From: Methanoregula sp. | Lineage (GTDB): Archaea; Halobacteriota; Methanomicrobia; Methanomicrobiales; Methanospirillaceae | Direction: 5' to 3' | Length of the DNA: 46,785 bases | Assembly: GCF_028679125.1 (NCBI RefSeq) | Contig: NZ_JAJRCG010000022.1 | Location: 1 to 46,785, forward strand | Shown here: positions 1-8,986 of the stretch, piece by piece | Position numbering within the stretch: position 1 is the first letter of the stretch | Layout: every line of letters begins with the position of its first letter | Translations under genes and position numbers: made by a program | Notes under the pieces: generated by a model | Seen by the model: the letters and a program-made list of their open reading frames with translations, nothing else | What the model was told of the DNA's origin: nothing | Databases searched by the model: none

Positions 1-234
1 AAGCTGCTTCTTTCCGGTATTATTCTCGGTCTGCATAAGGCGGTTGATCAACCGCTCAACGATCATCATGTGGCTCTTACCGAATTCCTGGCGGGAAAAC
101 TTGCCGCAGGAGTGGGGGATGATCTGGTCGGTGAGAGTGACATAGCGTATAAGGCTCGGGTCGGTGACCTTGACCTCGGATGCGTCCCACTTGTTGAACA
201 GGAGTTTCTTTCCGGCTGCTACTTCTTCTGACAT
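1..234 (-). CDS. rps7: 30S ribosomal protein S7, N-terminal part (runs off window)
   Basis: The first 78 codons of a minus-strand gene, cut by the window edge. The translation begins MSEEVAAGKKLLFNKWDASE and continues through a stretch ending in the S7-type segment HSCGKFSRQEFGKSHMMIV. S7 binds the 3' domain of 16S rRNA and nucleates assembly of the small-subunit head. The ATG lies 6 nt after the rps12 stop codon, and AGGTGA spanning that stop can serve as ribosome binding site, so the two genes are co-translated as in the usual archaeal S12-S7-EF2 order. The C-terminal half is not in view. Confidence 0.93.
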   Translation of the reverse strand, partial: MSEEVAAGKKLLFNKWDASEVKVTDPSLIRYVTLTDQIIPHSCGKFSRQEFGKSHMMIVERLINRLMQTENNTGKKQL

Positions 235-240
235 CTAAAA

Positions 241-669
241 TCACCTGCGCGGTTTCTCCTTCCTGCCAATGACCATCTCATGGAGGCAGACGTTGTTCAC
301 CTTGGTGACGACATACCGGACGCCGGGGATATCTCCCATGGACCGGCCGAGACGGCCGCCGATACCTTCGATCTCGACTTCATCGTGTTCATCGATAAAG
401 TTGATGGCACCATCGCCAACCGCAAATGCGCTGACCTGCCGGCCGTTCTTGATCAGCTGGACACGGACACACTTCCGGATTGCGGAGTTGGGCTGTTTTG
501 CCTCGACACCGATCTTCTCAAGCACGATACCTCTCGCCTGCGGAGCCCCCTCAAGGGGATCCGACTTTACATCGAGATTGAGTTCGCGGCGTGCGTAGTT
601 CTTGTCCGCCCACCGGAACTTATTTGACTCCCGAACCAGTTTTCTGGCTGCGAATTTACCCTGTCCCAT
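241..669 (-). CDS. rps12: 30S ribosomal protein S12
   Basis: 142 residues, the normal length for archaeal S12 (S23e in eukaryotes). It contains the decoding-site loop [10 protein letters not shown], which contacts the A-site, and ends in the basic tail GRKEKPRR. S12 is a decoding-centre protein of the small subunit. It is the first gene of a minus-strand str-type operon continuing into rps7. The upstream spacer to queD (670-834) holds a TATA-like element at 744-753 that could drive this operon. Confidence 0.97.
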   Translation of the reverse strand: MGQGKFAARKLVRESNKFRWADKNYARRELNLDVKSDPLEGAPQARGIVLEKIGVEAKQPNSAIRKCVRVQLIKNGRQVSAFAVGDGAINFIDEHDEVEIEGIGGRLGRSMGDIPGVRYVVTKVNNVCLHEMVIGRKEKPRR

Positions 670-743
670 TAAATAGCCTCATGTAAGTTGTTTTTGTGGT
701 TATCGATAACCCACGCTGGGATATGTACTAACGCGGGCGATCG

Positions 744-753
744 ATTTATAAAT
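744..753 (-). promoter_or_regulatory. TATA-like element, probably for rps12-rps7
   Basis: ATTTATAAAT, a symmetric AT-rich box in the divergent spacer between rps12 and queD, about 75 nt upstream of the rps12 start. It fits an archaeal TATA box giving a leader of roughly 50 nt. Because it is symmetric, direction is inferred from its distance to the two genes. Confidence 0.45.
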
Positions 754-803
754 TGTGGCCTTCCACCTGCCTGTCTTATACTATTGATGCTCAGCCATAA
801 TAA

Positions 804-813
804 CATTATATCC
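804..813 (+). promoter_or_regulatory. TATA-like element for queD
   Basis: CATTATATCC, centred about 26 nt upstream of the queD ATG. This is the usual archaeal TATA-to-start spacing and suggests a leaderless or nearly leaderless transcript for the queD-queE-queC unit. Confidence 0.4.
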
Positions 814-834
814 TCTCAGGGACAATGATGAGCA

Positions 835-1239
835 ATGAAAACCGGGATCTATAAAGAGGTGCAGATTGACACCAGTCATCGCCTGCTCCACTACCAGGGG
901 AAGTGCGCCAACCTCCACGGGCACCGGTGGAAGGTGGAGATCTGGATGGAGGGGGAACCGGACCCGTCAACGCAGATCCTGATCGATTTTGCTATGATCA
1001 AGAGAATCGTGGATAAGTACGATCATCAGATCATCTTAAACCAGGATGACCCTATGGTGCCCCGCATCCGGGAATTCAATCCGGTCATCACGACACCCGG
1101 GGATCCGACCAGCGAACTGATGGCCTCGATTATCCGAAATGACCTGTATACGTACTGCCGTGAACACGGGATCAAGGCAACCGTCCCTAAGATCCGGATC
1201 TGGGAATCCCCTACTGCCTTTGCAGAGCTTTCTGAATGA
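835..1239 (+). CDS. queD: 6-carboxytetrahydropterin synthase QueD
   Basis: 134 residues of the 6-pyruvoyl-tetrahydropterin synthase fold. QueD converts dihydroneopterin triphosphate to 6-carboxytetrahydropterin, the first committed step to preQ0, which archaea place in tRNA as archaeosine. Visible motifs are the zinc ligands in DTSH and in the block CANLHGH (Cys and His-Gly-His), the catalytic DH of KYDHQIILN, and the substrate-binding Glu in IRIWESPTAF. It overlaps queE by 4 nt (ATGA), so the pair is translationally coupled. Confidence 0.93.
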   Translation: MKTGIYKEVQIDTSHRLLHYQGKCANLHGHRWKVEIWMEGEPDPSTQILIDFAMIKRIVDKYDHQIILNQDDPMVPRIREFNPVITTPGDPTSELMASIIRNDLYTYCREHGIKATVPKIRIWESPTAFAELSE

Positions 1240-1844
1240 AGATTGTGGAGATTTTCCGGAGCCTCCAGGGGGAGGGAAAGAACCAGGGGAAGCCCTGTCT
1301 CTTTATCCGACTTGCCGGCTGCAACCTGAAATGCCGCTGGTGCGACACGCCAGCCTCCCGCAGTAGCGGGATCGAGATGAGCCTTGACACCGTCATGGAG
1401 CAGGTCTGGCGCATCAATCCCCCGTATGTCTGTGTCACGGGAGGCGAACCGCTCCTGCAGGCTGACGAACTGGAGCGTCTCCTTGTATCCATGAAGAAGC
1501 GGGGGACGGCAATCGATATCGAGACGAACGGCACCATCGACTTTTCCCGTTTCCAGCCCTGCGCCTCGATCTGCATGGATGTCAAGTGCCCGTCATCAGG
1601 AGAGCAGAGCGATCTCTCCCTGCTGGAGAAGATCCGGCCGGAGGACAGCGTGAAGTTCGTGGTGAAGGACGAGGCGGACTGCCGGTATGCACAGGAGGTC
1701 CTGAAGACACACCCGATCTCCGGGGAAGTCTTTCTCTCACCGGTATTCGGAGCGGATTACCAACCCCTCGTCAGATTCGTCCTTACGAACACCCTGCCCG
1801 TGCGGTTCCAGCTCCAGCTGCACAAGATCCTTGGAGTACAATAA
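1236..1844 (+). CDS. queE: 7-carboxy-7-deazaguanine synthase QueE (radical SAM)
   Basis: 202 residues. It rearranges 6-carboxytetrahydropterin to 7-carboxy-7-deazaguanine. The N-terminus has FRSLQGEGKNQGKPCLFIRL followed by the radical-SAM triad CNLKCRWC (CX3CX2C spacing typical of QueE), and GGEPLL follows as the SAM-contacting motif. It sits between queD and a shortened queC; its stop TAA overlaps the queC ATG (TAATG). The reading frame looks intact, with normal length for the compact archaeal/bacterial form. Confidence 0.93.
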   Translation: MKIVEIFRSLQGEGKNQGKPCLFIRLAGCNLKCRWCDTPASRSSGIEMSLDTVMEQVWRINPPYVCVTGGEPLLQADELERLLVSMKKRGTAIDIETNGTIDFSRFQPCASICMDVKCPSSGEQSDLSLLEKIRPEDSVKFVVKDEADCRYAQEVLKTHPISGEVFLSPVFGADYQPLVRFVLTNTLPVRFQLQLHKILGVQ

Positions 1845-2152
1845 TGGAAGCTGTCTGTTCACTCTCAGGGGGAATGGATTCATCGACCCTTGCCGGTGTC
1901 ACAAAGAGCAAAGGTTACGGTATTTCAGCCCTGCACAGGAACTACGGCCAGCGCATAGAAGGAACCGAACTCGTCTGTGCAAAGAAGATCGCTTCGCTGC
2001 TGGTGGCCGGGGCAAGCTGCCTCACCGACAGCCGTATGATTGTGGATGCGTTCAACCCGGAACGCCAGCACATTCCCAACAGGTATGTGCCATGCCGGAA
2101 AGAGGCATTCGCTGCGGCAGGTATCCGCGATCCAACCGAGTGCGGGGTGTGA
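1844..2152 (+). pseudogene. queC: Internally deleted 7-cyano-7-deazaguanine synthase QueC
   Basis: The open frame starts at the TAATG overlap with queE and has 102 codons, against about 220-230 for QueC. The beginning is typical: the PP-loop SGGMDSST, then ALHRNYGQRIEGTE. After LLVAGA about 15 residues usually present are missing, and the frame resumes at SCLTDS. After HIPNRYVP about 100 residues are missing, including the catalytic core and most of the C-terminal CxxCxxC-type zinc cluster, and the frame resumes at CRKEAFAAAGIRDPTE, which matches the QueC C-terminus. Both gaps preserve the frame. As written the protein should not make preQ0. It may be a decaying copy with a functional queC elsewhere, or an assembly artefact. 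Deletion sizes are estimates from memory of the family. Confidence 0.85.
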
Positions 2153-2153
2153 C

Positions 2154-2651
2154 ATGGAGATCTTTCGCGGCAGGCGCCTCTGGATAGAGACAAAGACAAT
2201 CCGGCTCCCGACCGGAATAGAGCGGGAGAAGGTGATCGTCCACCCTTCAAACGCGGTTGCGATCTTTCCGGTTGAGGGGGACCGGTGCAAGCTCCTGAAG
2301 CAGTACCGCTATGCGATTGACCAGTACATCATCGAGGCGCCGGCAGGGACGATGGAACAGGGAGAGGTACCGCTCGCCACAGCGGGACGGGAACTGATCG
2401 AGGAGACCGGCTTTGCGGCAGAAACGATAGAACCGAGAGGGTTCATCTATACGACCCCGGGGTTCACGGATGAGAAGATCTTCCTGTTCGAGGCCCGGAA
2501 CCTCATCCCCTCGCAGGAATATGAGAAAGACGAGGATGAGGTGATCGAAGTGATCGATGTTGCCCTCCGCGACCTTCCAACAATGATCCGTGATGGCCGG
2601 ATCATAGACGGGAAGACGATCTGCCTCATCCAGCGCTGCCTGGGGTGCTGA
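2154..2651 (+). CDS. NUDIX hydrolase, ADP-ribose pyrophosphatase-like
   Basis: 165 residues from the ATG at 2154, just after the queC stop; longer in-frame starts lie inside queC. A complete NUDIX box is present: G-x5-E-x7-RELIEETGF, beginning at GTMEQGE. The flanking pattern (LLKQYRYAIDQYIIEAPAGT before the box, YTTPGFTDEKIFLFEA after it) is that of ADP-ribose/nucleoside-diphosphate-sugar pyrophosphatases, which hydrolyse ADP-ribose to AMP and ribose 5-phosphate using Mg2+. Substrate is inferred from the subfamily only. It overlaps the next gene by 7 nt. Confidence 0.88.
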   Translation: MEIFRGRRLWIETKTIRLPTGIEREKVIVHPSNAVAIFPVEGDRCKLLKQYRYAIDQYIIEAPAGTMEQGEVPLATAGRELIEETGFAAETIEPRGFIYTTPGFTDEKIFLFEARNLIPSQEYEKDEDEVIEVIDVALRDLPTMIRDGRIIDGKTICLIQRCLGC

Positions 2652-3550
2652 TCGTGCGAGCGCCCCTGGTCCTCGTAGTAATGCTGGTCATGGCAGCAGC
2701 TTTCGCAGGATGTACCAATACTCCCGCAAAATCCACGTATTCCGTGGATGACAACGGCGTACTTTCCGTGACCTGCCTGCCGTCAGCCACTAGTGAGGAA
2801 GTCCTGTTCACCAACGAGACCTATACGAAATCAAGGATCGTCCTGCATACTCAGAAAGGGGATGTGGTCACGTATCTTGCCGCACCGGAATCACCGAAAG
2901 CAGCGATCGTCTACGTGCCGGGTGCCGGGGAGAAACTTGCCGGGCACGAAGAGCGCATGGTGAAGTATGCAGCGGCAGGGTACGCGTTCCTCTTTGTTGA
3001 CACCCGGGGCAATGGCGGAGAAACTGCCGGCACACCCTTTGGCCAGCAGATGGTCCAGCAGGACTTCAGCGCGTTCGAGTCCGGTGAGTGGCCGCAGTAT
3101 TATCTCACGATATGCGATCTGGTCAATGCCCGCCAGTTCCTCTCGGGCCGGTTCTCCGTCCCGGTGTATGCGGTGGGATCGAGCAATGGCGGCCGGTACG
3201 CGGCGATTGCAGTCGGGGCTGACCCGGCCTTTGCCGGGTATGTGGGGATCTCCACATCAGACTGGGGCGTGCTGGACAGCGTAACCGCAAGCGGCTATAC
3301 CGGTGACCCGGTACGGTTCGCTGCATCACTGGAACCCAGTACCTCCTTCCAGAAGATCTCCCCGCGCCCGGTCTGGATCTTCCACAGTACGGCCGATCCC
3401 ATCATCCCCTTTGTAAACGGGAAGGCATTCTATGAACAGGCGAAAAATCCCAAGAATTTCACGGAATTCTCCGGGGAGCACGGCATCAACCCGGATGTGG
3501 ATGACAGGCTCCTTGTGCAATGGGCGCAAATTTATGCCACCCGCGGGTGA
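2645..3550 (+). CDS. Alpha/beta-hydrolase lipoprotein
   Basis: 301 residues from a GTG start overlapping the NUDIX stop. A hydrophobic N-terminus ends in a lipobox (AFAGC, Cys23), so the mature protein is probably lipid-anchored outside the membrane. The body is an alpha/beta-hydrolase: oxyanion region YVPGAGE, nucleophile elbow GSSNGG (Ser180), acid in FHSTADPIIPF and His in GEHGIN near the C-terminus. It resembles dipeptidyl/prolyl peptidase-like and acyl esterase folds; substrate unknown. A second GTG at 2654 is an alternative start. Confidence 0.78.
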   Translation: MLIVRAPLVLVVMLVMAAAFAGCTNTPAKSTYSVDDNGVLSVTCLPSATSEEVLFTNETYTKSRIVLHTQKGDVVTYLAAPESPKAAIVYVPGAGEKLAGHEERMVKYAAAGYAFLFVDTRGNGGETAGTPFGQQMVQQDFSAFESGEWPQYYLTICDLVNARQFLSGRFSVPVYAVGSSNGGRYAAIAVGADPAFAGYVGISTSDWGVLDSVTASGYTGDPVRFAASLEPSTSFQKISPRPVWIFHSTADPIIPFVNGKAFYEQAKNPKNFTEFSGEHGINPDVDDRLLVQWAQIYATRG

Positions 3551-3560
3551 ATAGGTACTA

Positions 3561-3575
3561 GCTTTAAAGAGAGGT
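3561..3575 (+). promoter_or_regulatory. TATA-like box and ribosome binding site of prf1
   Basis: GCTTTAAAGA (3561-3570) is a plausible TATA box about 22 nt before the prf1 ATG at 3588, followed directly by GAGGT (3571-3575) as Shine-Dalgarno. The same GGAGGTTCGA-like sequence precedes eif2g at 32981. Confidence 0.4.
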
Positions 3576-3587
3576 TCGAGTCCGGCA

Positions 3588-4859
3588 ATGGCAGAAGAAG
3601 TTGAGATGGACGATGCGCGAAAGCGCTATGAATTCAAAAAAGTCCTGGAGAAACTCAAGTCGCAGCAGGGTGACGGGACGGAACTTATCACACTCTACAT
3701 CCCGCCCGACAAACAGATCTACGATGTGACCAACCAGCTCAAGGATGAGTTCGGGCAGTGCGCCAACATCAAGAGCAAACAGACGCGCACCAATGTCCAG
3801 AGCGCCATCTCATCCATCCTCTCGCGTCTTAAATACTACAAGCACCCGCCGGAGAAGGGCCTTGCAGTCTTCTGCGGCACGGTAAAAACGTACGGCGATC
3901 GCACCGATCTCCAGTGCACGATCATCGATCCGCCGGAAGCCCTCAACCTGTACATGTACCGGTGCAGCTCCAACTTCGAGCTCCAGCCACTTCTCGACAT
4001 GCTCGAGGAGAAGTACGTGTACGGCCTGCTCGTTCTCGACAAGCGCGAAGCGTACTGGGGATTTTTGCGCGGCAACCGGATCGAACCGGTAAACGGAGCC
4101 AATTCAACGGTTCCGGGTAATATGCGGAAAGGCGGCCAGTCCGCAGCCCGGTTCGGGCGCCTGCGTGAGATCGCCATTGATGAGTTCTATACCAAAGTCG
4201 GGGAGCGCTCCAGCGCGATCTACCTCGCCGAAAAGGATTTTTTCCAGAGGTTCAAAGGCGTTCTTATAGGCGGGCCGAGCCCGACAAAAGAGGAGTTCGA
4301 GAAAGGGGCATATCTCCACCATGAGGTCCAGAAGCGGATCATCGGACTCTTCGATGTCGCCTATACCAATGAGGACGGACTCGCAGAGCTCGTGGATGCG
4401 GCAAAAGATGCACTGTCGGGCATGACGGTCATCAAGGAGAAGGGGTTCATGGAACGCTTCCTCAAGGAGCTCGTCAAGGATGACGGGCTGGCCGCGTATG
4501 GTGAGGAGAGCATCCGGCATAACCTTGAGATCGGGGCTGTTGACACCCTCCTTCTCTCGGGTAACCTCCGTAAGTCGCGGCTGAGGATCAAGTGCCAGAG
4601 CTGCGACTATACTACGGAGAAGACGATCAATATCGAGCCGGGCAAAACGGTTGCAGACATCGCATTCGGGAACTGCCCGAAGTGTTCAGCCCCGCTCATA
4701 CTTGAAGAGGAGATCGATATCGTCGACGAACTGACAAAACTGGCCGACCAGAGCAGTTCAAAAGTCGAGATCATCTCCGATGATTTCGAGGAGGGGTCGA
4801 TCCTCTTCTCGGCATTCGGCGGGATCGCCGCAATTCTCCGCTACAGGACGGGATACTAG
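3588..4859 (+). CDS. prf1: Peptide chain release factor aRF1
   Basis: 423 residues, the usual length for archaeal RF1, which recognises all three stop codons and triggers peptidyl-tRNA hydrolysis. Decoding motif NIKS at residues 60-63, a YxCxxxF-type motif in YRCSSNF, and the universal GGQ at about residues 182-184. Two CxxC pairs near the C-terminus (CQSC and CPKC) form the zinc-binding mini-domain. The gene itself ends in TAG, immediately followed by the argS ATG. Relevant to the glmS lesion: TAG is evidently an ordinary stop here. Confidence 0.97.
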   Translation: MAEEVEMDDARKRYEFKKVLEKLKSQQGDGTELITLYIPPDKQIYDVTNQLKDEFGQCANIKSKQTRTNVQSAISSILSRLKYYKHPPEKGLAVFCGTVKTYGDRTDLQCTIIDPPEALNLYMYRCSSNFELQPLLDMLEEKYVYGLLVLDKREAYWGFLRGNRIEPVNGANSTVPGNMRKGGQSAARFGRLREIAIDEFYTKVGERSSAIYLAEKDFFQRFKGVLIGGPSPTKEEFEKGAYLHHEVQKRIIGLFDVAYTNEDGLAELVDAAKDALSGMTVIKEKGFMERFLKELVKDDGLAAYGEESIRHNLEIGAVDTLLLSGNLRKSRLRIKCQSCDYTTEKTINIEPGKTVADIAFGNCPKCSAPLILEEEIDIVDELTKLADQSSSKVEIISDDFEEGSILFSAFGGIAAILRYRTGY

Positions 4860-6524
4860 ATGCCCCACGACATGTTTACCCTCATAGAGACCGCTATAAA
4901 AGAAACGTCCGGTGCTGCTGATGCACTGCTTGTTCCGGGCGGAGAGCACGCTGACCTTGCATCGACCGTTGCATTCTCCCTTGCCAAGCAGAAGAGACAG
5001 GCACCGGTAAAGATTGCGCAAGATCTCGTCGCAGACCTTCAGAAGCGCCCGGATCTTGCCGGGATCGCCATCGAGGCAAAAGGGCCATACATCAATTTCA
5101 TCTTCGGCAATGCGTACGTCAGCGAAGTGCTCAAAGCAGCGGTCCGGCCCGGTTACGGCAACCTCGAAAAGAAGACAACGCGGGTTGTTCTCGAACACAC
5201 CAGCGCCAACCCGAACGGCCCCCTGCATGTCGGGCATATCCGGAACTCAATCATCGGAGACACGCTCGCCCGCGCATTCCGGAAAGCCGGCTACCCGCTC
5301 GAAGTGCAGTATTATGTCAATGACATGGGCCGCCAGATAGCGATCGTTGTCTGGGGATTCGACAACCTTGATTCCACCCAGCAGCCGGGAGAGAAAGAGG
5401 ATGCCCATATCGCCCGGATCTACATTGCGGCGAACCGCGAGATCGAGAAGGACGAAGGGATCACCCAGCAGGTCAATGTCCTGATGCAGCTCGTGGAGAA
5501 CGGCGACCCGGCCGTTGTCAGAAAGTTCCGGAAAGAAGTCTCCCGCTGCCTTGACGGGTTCAAGGTCACGCTGAAGGATCTCAATGTTGTCCACGACCGT
5601 TTCGTCTGGGAGAGCGATTTTATCCGGAACGGGAACACGGAACGGATCATCAACAAACTCAAGCGGATGCCGCAGGCCCACGAAGATGAGACACTCTATC
5701 TCGATCTCTCCGAGTTCGGGTTCGAGAACAAGTATGTCATCCGCCGGAGTGACGGCACTTCAGTCTATGCAGCCCGTGACCTCGCGTTCCATGCCTGGAA
5801 AGGGGCGAACTTCGATCGGGTCATCGATGTCCTGGGTGCCGACCACAAGCTCATCGGTGCACAGCTCCAGTCAACCATGAAGCTCCTTGGCGAGAAAGTG
5901 CCGGAGATCGTCCACTTCGAGTTCGTCTCCCTGCCGGAAGGATCTATGAGCACTCGGGCAGGCAAGTTCGTCTCGGCCGATGACCTCATCACCGAGATTC
6001 GCAAACGTGCCTTTGACGAGGTGACCACACGGAGACCGGAACTGGATGTAGAGTCACGAAAGGCAATCGCAGCCTCTGTCGGGCTTGCAGCAATCCGGTA
6101 CGATATCGTGAAGGTCTCTCCCGAAAAGAGCACGGTCTTTGACTGGAAGGAAGCACTGGACTTCGAACGCCAGAGCGGACCCTACATCCAGTATGCCCAT
6201 GCCCGCGCCTGCAGCATCATGGAAAAAGCCGGAGCGTTTACCGAGTGTTACGACCTCGAGTCGGAACAGGAGATCGCGCTTGCAAAAGAGATCGCAAAAT
6301 TCCCCCAGGTCATAGAGCGGGTTGTAGTCGAACTCCGGCCGCACATCCTCGCCACCTACGCCCGGGAGCTTGCGGACACGTTCAACACCTTCTATCACTT
6401 CGAGCCGGTGCTGAAGAGCGAGGGGAAAATCCGGGACCGCCGGCTGACGCTGGTAAAAGCGGTGCAGAACACCTTAAAAGAGTCCCTCGAAACGCTCGGG
6501 ATCGATGCCATCCGATCCATGTAA
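4860..6524 (+). CDS. argS: Arginyl-tRNA synthetase
   Basis: 554 residues, class I synthetase. The N-terminal ~100 residues form the Arg-specific Add1 domain, followed by TSANPNGPLHVGHIRNS with the HIGH-type motif HVGH at residues 123-126. The KMSKS equivalent is degenerate (SMSTRAGKFV), as is common in ArgRS. The C-terminal anticodon-binding helical domain ends in [11 protein letters not shown]. The ATG abuts the prf1 TAG; the 3' end overlaps taw1 by 20 nt. It is part of a prf1-argS-taw1-sepS translation operon. Confidence 0.96.
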   Translation: MPHDMFTLIETAIKETSGAADALLVPGGEHADLASTVAFSLAKQKRQAPVKIAQDLVADLQKRPDLAGIAIEAKGPYINFIFGNAYVSEVLKAAVRPGYGNLEKKTTRVVLEHTSANPNGPLHVGHIRNSIIGDTLARAFRKAGYPLEVQYYVNDMGRQIAIVVWGFDNLDSTQQPGEKEDAHIARIYIAANREIEKDEGITQQVNVLMQLVENGDPAVVRKFRKEVSRCLDGFKVTLKDLNVVHDRFVWESDFIRNGNTERIINKLKRMPQAHEDETLYLDLSEFGFENKYVIRRSDGTSVYAARDLAFHAWKGANFDRVIDVLGADHKLIGAQLQSTMKLLGEKVPEIVHFEFVSLPEGSMSTRAGKFVSADDLITEIRKRAFDEVTTRRPELDVESRKAIAASVGLAAIRYDIVKVSPEKSTVFDWKEALDFERQSGPYIQYAHARACSIMEKAGAFTECYDLESEQEIALAKEIAKFPQVIERVVVELRPHILATYARELADTFNTFYHFEPVLKSEGKIRDRRLTLVKAVQNTLKESLETLGIDAIRSM

Positions 6525-7404
6525 ACCCCTGCAGAAGCAGGGATACCAGTTTTTTTCAAAGACTTCCACAGCCGCGCTCAAGCCCTGCATGTGGTGCAAG
6601 CGAGCGCTTGCCGGCGGGGACATGTGCTACAAGCACCAGTTCTACGGGATCGACAGCCACCGCTGTGTCCAGATGACGCCAACACTCCGGTGCAACCAGC
6701 GATGTCGCTTCTGCTGGCGATCGTTCGAGCACGAACCTGTTGAGGCAGAGGAGTGTTCACCGGAGATGATCCTTGCCGGAATCCACAAGTACCAGAAGAA
6801 GGCGCTCGCCGGCTACAACGCGGTGCTTGACAATACGGTGACAGAAGAAAAGTGGCAGGAAGCGCTGGATCCCCGCCACGTGGCGATATCGCTCTCGGGA
6901 GAACCGACGCTCTACTCACGGCTCCCGGAACTGATCGATCTCTTCACCAGTAAGGGGTATACCACATTCCTTGTCAGTAACGGCACAAACCCGGATATGC
7001 TCCGGCGCTGCCGCCCGTTCCAGACCTATGTGTCACTGGATGCTCCTGACCGGGAGACCTACCAGAAGGTCTGCCGCCCGCACGGGGATTACTGGGACCG
7101 GGTCCGGGAGAGCCTTACCCTGCTGGGATCCCGCAGGTCGGCAATCCGGGTCACGCTGGTCAAAGGTCTCAATGATGTTGCCCCGGAACAGTATGCCGCG
7201 ATCATGCAGGGTTCGGGCGCAAGATTTGTGGAAATAAAGGGATATATGTATCTGGGATACAGTAGAAACCGTTTGGCAAGAGAGAACATGCCGGAGCACG
7301 CGGACGTGCGGGCCTTTGCGGAGAAGGTTGCCGATGCATGCGATTACCGAATCAAGGATGAGAATAAACTGAGCAGAGTGGTAGTGCTGGAGCATATGAC
7401 ATGA
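6505..7404 (+). CDS. taw1: tRNA 4-demethylwyosine synthase Taw1 (radical SAM)
   Basis: 299 residues. Taw1/TYW1 condenses pyruvate with N1-methylguanosine-37 of tRNA-Phe to form 4-demethylwyosine. Radical-SAM cluster CNQRCRFC (Cys63, 67, 70). Cys28, Cys41 and Cys54, spaced exactly 13 apart, match the second 4Fe-4S cluster of archaeal Taw1. The motif [13 protein letters not shown] and the C-terminal [16 protein letters not shown] are typical. It starts inside the end of argS and overlaps sepS by 4 nt (ATGA). Confidence 0.95.
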   Translation: MPSDPCKPLQKQGYQFFSKTSTAALKPCMWCKRALAGGDMCYKHQFYGIDSHRCVQMTPTLRCNQRCRFCWRSFEHEPVEAEECSPEMILAGIHKYQKKALAGYNAVLDNTVTEEKWQEALDPRHVAISLSGEPTLYSRLPELIDLFTSKGYTTFLVSNGTNPDMLRRCRPFQTYVSLDAPDRETYQKVCRPHGDYWDRVRESLTLLGSRRSAIRVTLVKGLNDVAPEQYAAIMQGSGARFVEIKGYMYLGYSRNRLARENMPEHADVRAFAEKVADACDYRIKDENKLSRVVVLEHMT

Positions 7405-8984
7405 GATTTAATCCCGATGACTGGAAACGGAAATCACACGAGAATTTTGAAGGGGCCTGGCATGAGGGACCATCGGTCCTGACACCGGCTGCCCATGCCG
7501 AGACCTACCCCTGCCGGGTGTACAAGCGGGCGCAGGCCCACCCGGTCTTTTCGACCATCAACAAGTTGCGGGAGACCTACCTCTCGATGGGTTTCGATGA
7601 GGCAGAGGTCCCGGTCATCATCGATGAGAAGGACATATACCGACAGTTCGGGCCTGAAGCAATGGCCGTGCTCGACCGGGTATTCTATCTTGGCGGCCTC
7701 CCACGACCGAATGTAGGGATTGCACGCGACCGGCTCGACAAGATCAACGGGATTCTTGGCAAGACGATGGCCACTGCAACCGAGGAGAAGCTGCGCGAGA
7801 CACTCCATTCCTACAAGAAATCGGAGATCGATGGCGACGAGCTGGCCTTCGAGATCTCAAAAGTGCTCGAAACCGACGACGGGGTTGTTGTCCGCATTCT
7901 TGACGAGGTTTTCCCGGAGTTCCGGGAACTGGCTCCCGAGTCTTCGCGCTCAACTCTCCGAAGCCACATGACGAGCGGCTGGTTCATGACGCTCGGGTCT
8001 ATCTGGGACAAGAGCCCGCTTCCCCTCCGGCTCTTCTCGGTAGACCGCTGTTTCCGGCGCGAACAGGCGGAAGGCCCGACCCGGCTCATGACCTACCACT
8101 CCGCGTCCTGTATTGTGGCCGGGGACGATATTACTCTCGATGATGGAAAAGCAGTGAGCGAAGCGCTCCTCTCTGCATTCGGGTACACCGATTTCCGGTT
8201 CCAGCCGGATGAGAAACGCTCCAAGTATTACATGCCGGATTCCCAGACAGAAGTATATGCCCGCCACCCGGTCCATGGCTGGGTAGAGGTAGCAACCTTT
8301 GGCATGTACTCGCCCTCCGCACTTGCCGAGTACGGGGTCGGTGTCCCGGTCATGAACCTTGGTCTTGGCGTTGAACGCCTTGCGATGATCGCGTACAATG
8401 CCAACGATGTCCGGCAGCTCTGCTTCCCGCAGTTCTTCCCCCGGCCCCTGAGCGACCGGGAGATTACCCGGGCCGTGCACCTGCGCGAAGAGCCGGTCTC
8501 GGGTGAAGGGAAGGTGCTCGCCGCTGCAATCGCAAAAACCGCTGCTGCAAACGGGACTGCACAGGGCCCGTGTGCCTTCGATGCATGGGAAGGCATGATG
8601 GGAGACCTGAAGGTGAAGGTTGTTGTGGAAGAGACAGAGGCCACCGCAAAACTCTGCGGCCCTGCCTGCGCCAACGAGATCTTTGTCCACGATGGCTCGG
8701 TTCTCGGGGTTCCGGATGCCGAGAAATGGAAACAGGTGCGGACGGAGGGTGTGCCCACCGGCATCTCGTATCTTTCTGCGGTATCGGCACTTGCAGCAGC
8801 ACGGATCGAGGAAGCGGCACGATGCGGGAAAGGAACAACGGTCCAGGTGAAGATGGCAAAGCTCCCGAGCGATATCAACCTGAAGATCGAGGAATACGCA
8901 ATGCGGTTCATCACGGACAACAAGAAAAAAGTCGATGTCCGGGGGCCGGTCTTCCTCTCGGTCCGCTCGACCGTGACACCCTGA
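7401..8984 (+). CDS. sepS: O-phosphoseryl-tRNA(Cys) synthetase SepRS
   Basis: 527 residues, class II synthetase related to PheRS-alpha. It charges tRNA-Cys with O-phosphoserine, which SepCysS (not in this window) converts to Cys-tRNA; this indirect route is characteristic of methanogens. Recognisable segments are [18 protein letters not shown], the motif-2 region [19 protein letters not shown] and the glycine-rich motif 3 [11 protein letters not shown]. The C-terminal anticodon-binding part follows. A T6 run at 8994-8999 follows the stop but overlaps the convergent kinase gene's 3' end region. The presence of sepS suggests a reduced or absent need for CysRS. Confidence 0.95.
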   Translation: MRFNPDDWKRKSHENFEGAWHEGPSVLTPAAHAETYPCRVYKRAQAHPVFSTINKLRETYLSMGFDEAEVPVIIDEKDIYRQFGPEAMAVLDRVFYLGGLPRPNVGIARDRLDKINGILGKTMATATEEKLRETLHSYKKSEIDGDELAFEISKVLETDDGVVVRILDEVFPEFRELAPESSRSTLRSHMTSGWFMTLGSIWDKSPLPLRLFSVDRCFRREQAEGPTRLMTYHSASCIVAGDDITLDDGKAVSEALLSAFGYTDFRFQPDEKRSKYYMPDSQTEVYARHPVHGWVEVATFGMYSPSALAEYGVGVPVMNLGLGVERLAMIAYNANDVRQLCFPQFFPRPLSDREITRAVHLREEPVSGEGKVLAAAIAKTAAANGTAQGPCAFDAWEGMMGDLKVKVVVEETEATAKLCGPACANEIFVHDGSVLGVPDAEKWKQVRTEGVPTGISYLSAVSALAAARIEEAARCGKGTTVQVKMAKLPSDINLKIEEYAMRFITDNKKKVDVRGPVFLSVRSTVTP

Positions 8985-8986
8985 TC

